Assembly: GCA_902778375.1 (NCBI GenBank)
Contig: CACYXJ010000018.1
Span: forward strand, 1 to 35,756
Length of the DNA: 35,756 nucleotides
Origin: an uncultured Erysipelotrichaceae bacterium
GTDB lineage: Bacteria; Bacillota_I; Bacilli_A; Erysipelotrichales; Erysipelotrichaceae
Reading direction: 5' to 3'
The notes under the pieces were generated by a model. That model saw nothing but the letters and a program-made list of their open reading frames with translations, did no database searches and was not told the origin of the DNA. How positions within the stretch are numbered: the stretch's first letter is position 1; the number at the start of each line of letters is the position of its first letter. Of this stretch, positions 14,743 to 21,785 are shown one piece after another. The position numbers and the translations under genes are program-made.

Positions 14743-14772
14743 TTGTCAACGGCATCGCATTTCCTTTACAAT
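14743..14772 (+). promoter_or_regulatory. Promoter of the patatin-like gene
   Basis: TTGTCA (14743-14748) and TACAAT (14767-14772) with an 18-bp spacer, 20 bases before the start codon. It begins four bases after the YolD stop codon, so the lipase gene has its own promoter but may also receive readthrough from the damage cassette. Confidence 0.6.
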
Positions 14773-14791
14773 GAATCCAAGGAAAAATATC

Positions 14792-15628
14792 ATGATCGGA
14801 ATTATCGATGTCAGCAGGAATATTACCGGTGTCTACGGAGCAGGCGTTCTGGATTACGCAGCCGACCGTCACATTTCTTTTGACTATGCCATCGGCAGTT
14901 CCGCCGGAGCGGCGAATCTGACCGCTTTCCTTGCCGGCAAGGCGGCGATGTCATATCTTTTCTACTATGACTATGCCAGCCGCCGCGACTACATGAATCT
15001 CGGCAATCTGATGCAGGATGCCAGTCTGATCGATGTCGACCTTCTCTATGAAGAAGCGTTCAATGTCTTTCCCGACAATCCTTTCGATCTGGACAGTGCC
15101 CACGATGCGATCCGCGGCTTCTATATCCTTGCCGCCCATGCCGAGACCGGACGGGCGCATTACTTCGATATCGCCGGCGGTCATCCGGTTCTGCCGGCGC
15201 TGAAAGCTTCGCGCAATATCCCGATCGTCAACGAACCGTATATCGTCGATGGCATTCCTTTCTACGACGGCTATATTTCCGATCCGCTGCCGTATGAAAA
15301 AGCATTCGCGGACGGCTGCGACAAGGTGATTCTGATCCTAGCAAGACCTGTTTCCTACCGCCGCGACAAAAACCGCGACAGGATCCTTTCCCAGTTGATG
15401 AAGAAGCGTTTCCCTCTGGCTGCTTCCCGGCTTTCTTCCCTCAGTGTGCTCTACAACCGTCAGGTCGAAGATGCCCTGCAGCTGCAGAAGAACGGAAAAC
15501 TGCTGATCCTGGCGCCGGATTCCTTCTCGCCGGTCCAGGTATTGCTGAAAGACAGGCACCGTATCACCGACCTCTACCACCGCGGTTATCAGGATGCCGC
15601 GAAAATCGAAGAATTCCTCAAAGACTGA
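14792..15628 (+). CDS. Patatin-like phospholipase
   Basis: A 278-residue serine lipid acyl hydrolase of the patatin/RssA family. The catalytic dyad is Ser37 in GSSAG (35-39) and Asp159 in FYDGYISDPLP. The Gly-rich oxyanion loop is ITGVYGAGVLDYA. There is no signal peptide or membrane helix, so it should act on membrane lipids from the cytoplasm. The start at 14792 follows AAGGA; the family homology begins at MIGIIDVSRNITGVYGAGV. It resembles the common Bacillota patatin family protein of about 280 residues. It ends at a strong bidirectional terminator. Confidence 0.88.
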   Translation: MIGIIDVSRNITGVYGAGVLDYAADRHISFDYAIGSSAGAANLTAFLAGKAAMSYLFYYDYASRRDYMNLGNLMQDASLIDVDLLYEEAFNVFPDNPFDLDSAHDAIRGFYILAAHAETGRAHYFDIAGGHPVLPALKASRNIPIVNEPYIVDGIPFYDGYISDPLPYEKAFADGCDKVILILARPVSYRRDKNRDRILSQLMKKRFPLAASRLSSLSVLYNRQVEDALQLQKNGKLLILAPDSFSPVQVLLKDRHRITDLYHRGYQDAAKIEEFLKD

Positions 15629-15656
15629 AAAAGGATTCCGCTGCGGAATCCTTTTC
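15628..15656. terminator. Bidirectional terminator between patatin and radical SAM genes
   Basis: AAAAGGATTCCG CTG CGGAATCCTTTT is nearly a perfect palindrome with T-runs in both directions. Confidence 0.9.
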
Positions 15657-15662
15657 ATATGA

Positions 15663-17075
15663 TCACATAAGACCAAGCTGTTTGAGAACGGCTTCTTTTT
15701 TTTCTTTCCAGCCGCCCAGATAGTATTCGCAGGTGACCATGTCTTTCGCCAGAAAATCGGTGCTTCCATCCCGCACGGCCCAGGCCCGGCAGCCGCCGCA
15801 GCAGTCTGCCCGGTAGCGGCATTCGGCACAGTCAGGGTGATGGGCCATGAAGTCGCTGATCCGGCTGTCGCTGAGGATCATGTAGATGGACAGATGATTG
15901 AGAATTTCCTCAAGCGGTGTTTCCAGCATGTTCGGGAACCGTTTTTCGATTTCCGTGCCGACCATGGACATGCAGGGCATCACGACTCCTTTCGGACTGA
16001 CATACATCTCCCGTTTGACCTGCAGGCACATCGGCGCTTTGGAAAAGTTCTCCTCGGAAACGCCTCTTTCAAACAGGGCGCTGATTTTGTTACGGTACTT
16101 GTTGTAACTGAAGAATCCCTCCAGACCGATCGACAGCGGTGCGCCGTCTTCAAAGTACTGCGGAATATAGTCGAGGAAGACCTGGTTGGCTTCCGCCTGG
16201 GTCAGGAAGTGTTCCGTTTCATTGACCCATTCCCCCTGCGGCATGGCATTGCCGATCTTCAGCGATCCAACACCCAGTGAGGCAAGCAGTTTGACCGATT
16301 CGCGGATCGTACCGGTGTTCTCGCGGAAGAGAACCATCGAACAGGAAGTCTGGAAGCCTCTTTCCTGACACCTCTTCAGAGCATCTCTCACAAACTGTTC
16401 GGCGCCGTCGATACCGCGCATCCAGTCGTGTGTTCCGATACCGTCGAAACTGAACTGGATGGACGGGCGGATATGCCGTTTATCCAGTTCGTCCAGAAAG
16501 GCATCCGTCACCAGGAAACCATTGGAATAGATATAGCGGATATTGATGCCGCGGGCAAGAATGGCATCGACCAGCTGCCAGAAGTCACGGCGGATCAGCG
16601 GTTCGCCGCCGGTCAGGCTGACACTGCGGATGCCGCATCTGTCGAACGCTTCCAGCATCTGCATCAGTTCTTCAAAGGTCGGTTCCCCTTCCGCCGCGTG
16701 CGGTGCCGACATGAAGCAGTGCCGGCAGCGGAAATTGCATTTGCCGGTGATTGACCACTGGACATGTTCCTTGAACGCATTAGGATAAAACTGATATTCC
16801 TGATCAGGCAGCAGCCAGTCATTGCCGCCGGAGGGTCTGACCAAACCGTCTCTCTGCCATACTTCCAGCAGATTCTGTTCCGATTCGGATAATTCGTTCC
16901 AGGCGATCGCTGTGCGGCCGTCGCATTTCTTCAGCAGTTCGAACTCCGGTTTGCGGAAAAACATCGTCTTCTGCCGCCATCCCGACTGCAGGGCATAAGG
17001 AAGCAGCTTCCATCCCCGCAGATTGCAGTCCGGGGCAATAATGTAGTATCGTATGTCGTCTCTGTTTTCGCTCAT
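15663..17075 (-). CDS. Radical SAM/SPASM protein with an N-terminal PqqD-like region
   Basis: A 470-residue enzyme. The [4Fe-4S] radical SAM motif is CNFRCRHC (Cys113, Cys117, Cys120), followed by SLTGGEPLIRRDFW and YSNGFLVTD. The C-terminal SPASM region has CMSM and a Cys cluster (CAECRYRADCCGGCRAW, then a late CEYY) for auxiliary clusters. Residues about 20-85 (FELLKKCDGRTAIAWNEL, EVWQRDGLVRP) resemble the PqqD/RRE peptide-binding fold. That architecture is typical of peptide-modifying maturases, but no precursor peptide or exporter gene is seen nearby, so the substrate is unknown. The start at 17075 follows AAGGAGA; a longer frame to 17135 lacks a ribosome site. Confidence 0.85.
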   Translation of the reverse strand: MSENRDDIRYYIIAPDCNLRGWKLLPYALQSGWRQKTMFFRKPEFELLKKCDGRTAIAWNELSESEQNLLEVWQRDGLVRPSGGNDWLLPDQEYQFYPNAFKEHVQWSITGKCNFRCRHCFMSAPHAAEGEPTFEELMQMLEAFDRCGIRSVSLTGGEPLIRRDFWQLVDAILARGINIRYIYSNGFLVTDAFLDELDKRHIRPSIQFSFDGIGTHDWMRGIDGAEQFVRDALKRCQERGFQTSCSMVLFRENTGTIRESVKLLASLGVGSLKIGNAMPQGEWVNETEHFLTQAEANQVFLDYIPQYFEDGAPLSIGLEGFFSYNKYRNKISALFERGVSEENFSKAPMCLQVKREMYVSPKGVVMPCMSMVGTEIEKRFPNMLETPLEEILNHLSIYMILSDSRISDFMAHHPDCAECRYRADCCGGCRAWAVRDGSTDFLAKDMVTCEYYLGGWKEKKEAVLKQLGLM

Positions 17076-17146
17076 GCCGGCGGTCTCCTTTTCTGTTCTA
17101 CTGAACATTCTACAATGCCTGAGCCTTATATGCATCCAAGATGACA

Positions 17147-17178
17147 GAAAAAAAGGATTCCGGAAAGGAATCCCTTTG
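17147..17178 (-). terminator. Terminator of the DUF4428 gene
   Basis: On the minus strand GGATTCC TTTCC GGAATCC is followed by eight T bases. Confidence 0.88.
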
Positions 17179-17192
17179 AATGATGATCGGCT

Positions 17193-18056
17193 TTACTTAC
17201 CTACTGAATCCGGCATTTTCGTGCCGCAGGCGACGCAGAATTTTCCGTTGTTTTCCTTGCCGCAGTTCGGGCAGTACCAGCGCAGAGGCTGCGGTCTTTC
17301 CTTGCCGCAGTTGCCGCAGAATCTTGTCGTGTTGATCGTGCCGCATGTGCACTTCCATTCGCCTTCCTTCAGCTCAGTGCCGCCGGTAAAGGCATTGGAG
17401 AGGTCATTGATCAGGCTGACAAAGGCGGAACCGATCGACTGTACCTCCGGATATTCCTTCAGCGGATAGAGGTCGGGACGCAGGGCGTTCTGGATCATGT
17501 TGCAGAGTTTTTCATGACTTCTGTAGCTGACGGAAACCTTGCTGTCGGGACGTTCCCCGCATTTGACTTCGAAACGGATCGTGTCGAAATACGGATGGTC
17601 GACAGTGAGTTTCATATTGAAGGTATACTCATATTTGTATTTCGGCGGATCGTAGCTTTTGCGTTCCTTTTCATCTTCATAGATTTCGTCCCTGTCCTCA
17701 TTCACAGTGTATTCAGCAGACAGGACCTTCGCGCAATCAATGAGATCCGGATTGCCCTTCTTATAATCGGTAGAACGGGTAATGACGAATCTGCGGCTGA
17801 CATCATCCAGATAGATGACCATGCCTTCATTGAAGGTCTTGGTCGGTCTGAAACCTTCCAGCTGTGCCTGGTTGGATTCACGGTAGGCAAGCTGCTGCCT
17901 GATCTCTTCGATCGTCGATGCCCGGCGCTCCACGAAGAACGGCGAAAGCTTTGCGGCACACTTGGAGCACATGTTTCCGTCTGCCAGTTTGCGGTTGCCG
18001 AACAGACCGATATCCTCACCGCAGATCGCACAGACTTTCTTGTCAAATAATCCCAT
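17193..18056 (-). CDS. DUF4428 zinc-ribbon protein
   Basis: A 287-residue cytoplasmic protein. The N terminus is a DUF4428 domain: CAICGEDIGLFGNRKLADG and CSKCAAKLSPFF form one zinc site. The middle (about 90-215) is a beta-rich domain (KYEYTFNMKLTVDHPYFDTI) of unknown role. The C terminus has two further zinc-ribbon units: CTCGTINTTRFCGNCG and CPNCGKENNGKFCVACG. Such proteins are common in gut Bacillota and are thought to be structural or signalling adaptors; no enzyme activity is known. The start follows GGAGG five bases upstream. The Dabb gene ends 32 bases upstream without a clear terminator, so the two may be co-transcribed. Confidence 0.85.
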   Translation of the reverse strand: MGLFDKKVCAICGEDIGLFGNRKLADGNMCSKCAAKLSPFFVERRASTIEEIRQQLAYRESNQAQLEGFRPTKTFNEGMVIYLDDVSRRFVITRSTDYKKGNPDLIDCAKVLSAEYTVNEDRDEIYEDEKERKSYDPPKYKYEYTFNMKLTVDHPYFDTIRFEVKCGERPDSKVSVSYRSHEKLCNMIQNALRPDLYPLKEYPEVQSIGSAFVSLINDLSNAFTGGTELKEGEWKCTCGTINTTRFCGNCGKERPQPLRWYCPNCGKENNGKFCVACGTKMPDSVGK

Positions 18057-18088
18057 TGTATCCTCCTCTGTTATCTAAACTTGTTTCA

Positions 18089-18382
18089 TTATGCAATTTC
18101 ACAGTCAATGCATGCCCTGCTTTCCTTGCAGGTCAGCACCAGTTTGACGAATTCGACATGGACCGGATGTTTCTGATAGGCGTCAAGAGCAGCCAGATCA
18201 GCAAAATCAAATACCAGGGCAAAATCATAGTTCGTGCCGTCCGCATCCGGGGCGTTGACGACAACATCACCGCCGAGCAGACCCGGCAGTTCCTTCAGTC
18301 CTTCTGCCGCAGCCAGGATCTTTTTCAGGTTTTCCTCTTTCCCTTCTTCCTGCAGCCGGAACATTACAATATGACGTATCAT
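18089..18382 (-). CDS. Dabb-domain (stress-responsive A/B barrel) protein
   Basis: A 97-residue ferredoxin-like barrel. The family pattern is MIRHIVMFRLQEE at the N terminus, then a helix, DFALVFDFADLAALDAYQ in the middle, and HPVHVEFVKLVL near the end. These small cytosolic dimers are often associated with stress or small-molecule binding, and the ligand is not known. The start at 18382 follows AAGGAGA; a longer frame to 18526 lacks support. A leader hairpin and an extended -10 promoter lie just upstream. Confidence 0.8.
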   Translation of the reverse strand: MIRHIVMFRLQEEGKEENLKKILAAAEGLKELPGLLGGDVVVNAPDADGTNYDFALVFDFADLAALDAYQKHPVHVEFVKLVLTCKESRACIDCEIA

Positions 18383-18397
18383 GCATTCTCCTTTTTT

Positions 18398-18452
18398 GGA
18401 AACCCGCAGATCATCGCGGATTTCCGGCGTTTTTTTCATTATAGCATGACGG
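18398..18452 (-). promoter_or_regulatory. Extended -10 promoter and leader hairpin of the Dabb gene
   Basis: Minus strand: TGCTATAAT is followed by a short leader containing GGAAATCCGC, an eight-base loop, and GCGGGTTTCC, directly before AAAAAAGGAG. The hairpin may influence ribosome access. Read on the plus strand the same hairpin carries a T-run, but no plus-strand gene precedes it. Confidence 0.45.
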
Positions 18453-18476
18453 GCCCTGTATGGAGAAAAGCAGAGA

Positions 18477-18503
18477 GAAAAACATCCCCGAAGGGATGTT
18501 TTA
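18477..18503 (-). terminator. Terminator of the feo operon
   Basis: On the minus strand AAAACATCCC TTCGG GGATGTTTT is followed by TCTCTC. It lies at the stop codon of the small DtxR-like regulator gene. Confidence 0.8.
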
Positions 18504-18752
18504 ATCCAACCAGTCTGCATTGGCATAGTGTTCGGCTGCTCTTTTACCTTTGGGTGTCAGGTAGATGATGCCGTAGAATTCCTTATCCACAAAACCGCTT
18601 TCCGAAAGTTTTTCAATCATCGCGTGAACACTGGGACGGGAGATGTTGAGTTTCCGGGCAACGGAAACACTGCGGATTCCCCTTCCTTCAGGATCGAGTT
18701 CTTTCAGAGTAACCAGATATCTGATTTTTGATTTCGTCAGTTCATGTGCCAT
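18501..18752 (-). CDS. Short DtxR-like winged-helix regulator (fourth gene of the feo operon)
   Basis: An 83-residue protein comprising only a winged helix-turn-helix: KIRYLVTLKELDPEGRGI followed by RSVSVARKLNISRPSVHAMI is the DtxR/MntR N-terminal pattern (helices 1-3). The wing is FVDKEFYGIIYLTPKGKRAAEHY. The dimerisation and metal-binding helices and the SH3-like domain of full-length DtxR proteins (about 130-230 residues) are missing. It follows feoB by about 28 bases in the same operon, so control of iron uptake is likely. It may sense metal with few residues, partner another protein, or be a FeoC-like adaptor. The ribosome site is weak. Confidence 0.75.
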   Translation of the reverse strand: MAHELTKSKIRYLVTLKELDPEGRGIRSVSVARKLNISRPSVHAMIEKLSESGFVDKEFYGIIYLTPKGKRAAEHYANADWLD

Positions 18753-18780
18753 TTTACTGATTTACTTTCTTTTTCTATGA

Positions 18781-21189
18781 TCAGGCGGAAACGGTCTTGA
18801 GGTAATCTGCTTCCTTGTACGGACGTACCAGCAGCCAGACCACGGCAGCCACGACTGCAAGCGCGGCGATGAAGCCGATGATGTTCAGCGAGCCGGTGAA
18901 GGCGCTGCCGATCTGGTAGATGACAAACGCGACAGCATATGCCAGCAGGCACTGATAGCCGATGGCGAACCATGTCCAGGCGGCGTTGTTCATCTCACGT
19001 CTGATGGCGCCGATTGCCGCAAAGCACGGTGCGCACAGCAGGTTGAATGCCAGGAAACTGTAGCCTGCAAGCGGTGTGAGTCCTTCGAAGTCGAGGACAC
19101 CGAAGACACCGACGACTTCTTCCTTGGCTACCAGACCCATGACAGTGGCGATGGTCGCCTTGATGTTGTCAAAGCCCAGCGGAGCGAAGATCCATTTGAC
19201 GGCATTGCCGATCGCACCGAGAACGCTTTCCTCCAGTTCAAGATCCGGATTCCAGCCGAATGCGCCGTCGGTCCAGCCGAATGTGGAACCGAGCCAGATG
19301 ACGATCGAAGAAAGGAGGATAATCGTGCCGGCCTTCTTGATGAAGGACCAGCCGAGCTCCCACATCGAACGCAGGACATTTGTCACTGTCGGCCAGTGAT
19401 ATGCCGGCAGTTCCATGACGAACGGTGCCGGTTCACCGGCGAACATCTTCGTCTTCTTCAGGATGATGCCGGAGACGACGATTGCCGCCATGCCCAGGAA
19501 GTATGCCGAAGTGGCTACCCATGAAGAGCCATGGAACAGCGCTGTCGTGATCAACGCGATGATCGGCAGCTTGGCGCCGCAGGGAATAAATGTCGTTGTC
19601 ATGATCGTCATACGGCGGTCACGTTCGTTTTCAATCGTACGGGATGCCATGACACCGGGAACACCGCAGCCGGTACCGATCAGTACCGGAATGAACGACT
19701 TGCCGGAGAGACCGAACTTGCGGAACAGACGGTCCATGACAAAGGCGATACGTGCCATGTAACCGCAGGATTCAAGGAACGCCAGGAACAGGAAGAGGAC
19801 GAGCATCTGCGGCACAAAACCGAGAACCGCACCGACACCGCCGATGATTCCGTCGATGACCAGTCCCTTGACAAAATCATTGACACCGATACTGTCGAGG
19901 AAACCTTCGACAACAACCGGAATACTGCTGATCCATGTGCCGTAGCCGGCCGGATCAGGAATGTTTTCATTTTCTTCATCGAGTGCGGCATCAACTGTTT
20001 CCGTGATGGAATACTTTCCGCCCTCCTTGTCGTCCAGTTCGGCACCGTAGAAGCCGTATGCTTCATCGAATGCGCCGTAGTCTTCGTCGGCGATTGCCGC
20101 CTGGATCTCGTCGGCACCCGGAATGCCTGCCTCGACAGCCTTGTCGACATTGGCGACGACTTCATCGGTCCAGATATTCTCGGCATAATAGGAAGTCATT
20201 GCCTCGTCATACTGCTCGCGGCCGTTGCCGAACAGGAAGAAGCCGTCTCCGAAGACACCGTCGTTGACCCAGTCGGTAGCTGCGGTACCGACAGTGGAGA
20301 TAGATACGTAATAGACAAGCCACATGACAAGCGCGAAGATTGGCAGTGCCAGCCAGCGGTTGGTAACGATTCTGTCGATCCGGTCGGAGACGGACAGTTC
20401 GCCGGCTCCTTTTTTCGAATAGACACCGTGCAGGCTGTTGGTAATGAATTCATAGCGCTCGTTGGTAATGATGGATTCCGAATCGTCATCAGCGGCTGTT
20501 TCAACAGCTTTGATGATCTCGCTGACGGAACTGTCAGGCTGGATTCTCGCCATGACCTTGTCGTCTCTTTCAAACAGCTTGACGGCATACCAGCGTTTCA
20601 GACTGTCTTTGACACCGCTGAGCGTCGCTTCGATCTTCTGCAGCGCTGTTTCCACCATGTCGCTGAATTTCGCCGGTGTGGGTGCCTTGCCGCTTCTGGC
20701 GGCAGCGACTGCCTTTTCGGCTGCTTCGCTGACATTCGTGCCTTTCAGGGCGGAAATCGCGACGACCGGGCAGTCGAGAACCTTGCTGAGTTTTTCCAGG
20801 TTGATCGTGTCACCGTTCTTCTCGACCAGGTCGAGCATGTTGACAGCGACGACCATCGGGATTCCCAGTTCCGCCAGCTGTGTGGTCAGATACAGGTTTC
20901 TTTCCAGGTTCGTTCCGTCGACGATATTCAGGATCGCATCCGGATTTTCGTCGATCAGGAAGTTTCTCGATACAACTTCCTCCATCGTATACGGTGAAAG
21001 CGAGTAAATACCGGGAAGGTCTTCAATCATGACATCGTCATGTTTCTTCAGACGGCCTTCCTTCTTTTCTACGGTAACGCCCGGCCAGTTTCCGACAAAC
21101 TGATTGGAACCGGTCAGGGTGTTGAACAGTGTTGTCTTACCGCTGTTCGGATTGCCGGCAAGGGCAATCGTAATTTTCTTATCAGCCAT
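18781..21189 (-). CDS. feoB: Ferrous iron transport protein B
   Basis: An 802-residue inner-membrane Fe2+ transporter with a cytosolic GTPase domain. G motifs: GNPNSGKT (12-19), GVTVEKKEG (switch I), DLPGIYSL (G3) and NMLD (G4). The GTPase and helical spacer domains take up about the first 265 residues. The membrane part has the two Gate signatures, IGTGCGVPGVMASRTI and a late LVAKEEVVGVFGVL. Between the first membrane helix (about 283-305) and the next there is a highly acidic, mostly hydrophilic insert of roughly 100 residues. The gene is downstream of two feoA genes and upstream of a DtxR-like regulator. Confidence 0.97.
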   Translation of the reverse strand: MADKKITIALAGNPNSGKTTLFNTLTGSNQFVGNWPGVTVEKKEGRLKKHDDVMIEDLPGIYSLSPYTMEEVVSRNFLIDENPDAILNIVDGTNLERNLYLTTQLAELGIPMVVAVNMLDLVEKNGDTINLEKLSKVLDCPVVAISALKGTNVSEAAEKAVAAARSGKAPTPAKFSDMVETALQKIEATLSGVKDSLKRWYAVKLFERDDKVMARIQPDSSVSEIIKAVETAADDDSESIITNERYEFITNSLHGVYSKKGAGELSVSDRIDRIVTNRWLALPIFALVMWLVYYVSISTVGTAATDWVNDGVFGDGFFLFGNGREQYDEAMTSYYAENIWTDEVVANVDKAVEAGIPGADEIQAAIADEDYGAFDEAYGFYGAELDDKEGGKYSITETVDAALDEENENIPDPAGYGTWISSIPVVVEGFLDSIGVNDFVKGLVIDGIIGGVGAVLGFVPQMLVLFLFLAFLESCGYMARIAFVMDRLFRKFGLSGKSFIPVLIGTGCGVPGVMASRTIENERDRRMTIMTTTFIPCGAKLPIIALITTALFHGSSWVATSAYFLGMAAIVVSGIILKKTKMFAGEPAPFVMELPAYHWPTVTNVLRSMWELGWSFIKKAGTIILLSSIVIWLGSTFGWTDGAFGWNPDLELEESVLGAIGNAVKWIFAPLGFDNIKATIATVMGLVAKEEVVGVFGVLDFEGLTPLAGYSFLAFNLLCAPCFAAIGAIRREMNNAAWTWFAIGYQCLLAYAVAFVIYQIGSAFTGSLNIIGFIAALAVVAAVVWLLVRPYKEADYLKTVSA

Positions 21190-21207
21190 TTCTTCCTCTT
21201 TTCTGTC

Positions 21208-21429
21208 TTAAGCCACTTCAACCATGGCCGCGTCCGCCTTGCGGACAGAAAGCTCATATCCGCGTACTGTGATCTCGATCGGATCGCCCAGCGGCGCTAC
21301 TTTGCGGACATATACTTCAACCCCTTTTGTAATGCCCATGTCCATGATCCTGCGCTTGACCGCGCCTTCACCATGGAGCTTGACAACCTTGACAGTCGAA
21401 CCGATTGCCGCATCTCTCAATGTATTCAT
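21208..21429 (-). CDS. feoA: Ferrous iron transport protein A (second copy)
   Basis: A 73-residue SH3-like protein that regulates FeoB. The FeoA pattern is complete: a first strand KVVKLHGEGAVKRRIMDMG, then ITKGVEVYVRKVAPLGDPIE and ITVRGYELSVRKADAAMVEV. It sits 18 bases before feoB and 10 bases after the first feoA. The two copies differ clearly in sequence and probably have separate roles. The start follows AGGAGGGGAAAA. Confidence 0.92.
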   Translation of the reverse strand: MNTLRDAAIGSTVKVVKLHGEGAVKRRIMDMGITKGVEVYVRKVAPLGDPIEITVRGYELSVRKADAAMVEVA

Positions 21430-21439
21430 TTTTCCCCTC

Positions 21440-21652
21440 CTAAACCATGATTTTCACGGCCATGTCACGACCGAGTGCAACCCGAGATTCCTTTACGCTG
21501 ACGATCAGACTGCCGCCCGATTCCGAGATGACAGTAATATCGCCTCCGACAGTAAAACCAAGATCGGCAAGATGCTGTTTTGTTTCCGCATTGCCTTTGA
21601 TCTGCACAATCTGTAATTTTTTACCTTTGTCTGCAAATACCAGCGGCATCAT
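21440..21652 (-). CDS. feoA: Ferrous iron transport protein A (first copy)
   Basis: A 70-residue FeoA-domain protein and the first gene of the feo operon. The pattern is LQIVQIKGNAETKQHLADLG, FTVGGDITVISESGGSLIVS and VKESRVALGRDMAVKIMV. It is shorter in the middle than the second copy. The start follows GGAGGAATCA; two ATG codons are adjacent and the first is chosen. Its promoter region carries overlapping GTTAG/CTAAC inverted repeats, pointing to iron-dependent control. Confidence 0.92.
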   Translation of the reverse strand: MMPLVFADKGKKLQIVQIKGNAETKQHLADLGFTVGGDITVISESGGSLIVSVKESRVALGRDMAVKIMV

Positions 21653-21682
21653 TGATTCCTCCTATTGCTCACGTTGCAAAAT

Positions 21683-21735
21683 GTTAGTTCAATCTAACTA
21701 TTAGTTAGTTTACTCTTACTAACACTTACTGTCAA
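21683..21735 (-). promoter_or_regulatory. feo promoter with overlapping DtxR-like inverted repeats
   Basis: Minus strand: TTGACA (21730-21735) and TAAACT (21707-21712) are 17 bp apart. Three inverted repeats of GTTAG/CTAAC overlap the -10 box and the transcript start: 21683-21698 (6-base spacer), 21694-21708 (CTAACTA, one base, TAGTTAG) and 21704-21723 (GTTAGT, eight bases, ACTAAC). The sequence style is close to known DtxR-family operators, which carry TTAG and CTAA arms. Iron-dependent repression of the feo operon is inferred. Confidence 0.65.
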
Positions 21736-21749
21736 GTTGCCACTGTACA

Positions 21750-21780
21750 TAAAAACGCCTGCGTTTCCGGCAGGCGTCTG
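21750..21780 (-). terminator. Terminator of the flippase gene
   Basis: On the minus strand GACGCCTGC, a loop CGGAAAC and GCAGGCGT are followed by TTTT. Confidence 0.85.
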
Positions 21781-21785
21781 ATTGT

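Noticed and set aside
19531..20997. Open frame of 488 codons on the plus strand opposite feoB
   Set aside because: It is fully antisense to the well-conserved feoB gene, has a low-complexity composition rich in Asp, Gln and Arg, no ribosome site and no family resemblance. It is a codon-bias shadow.
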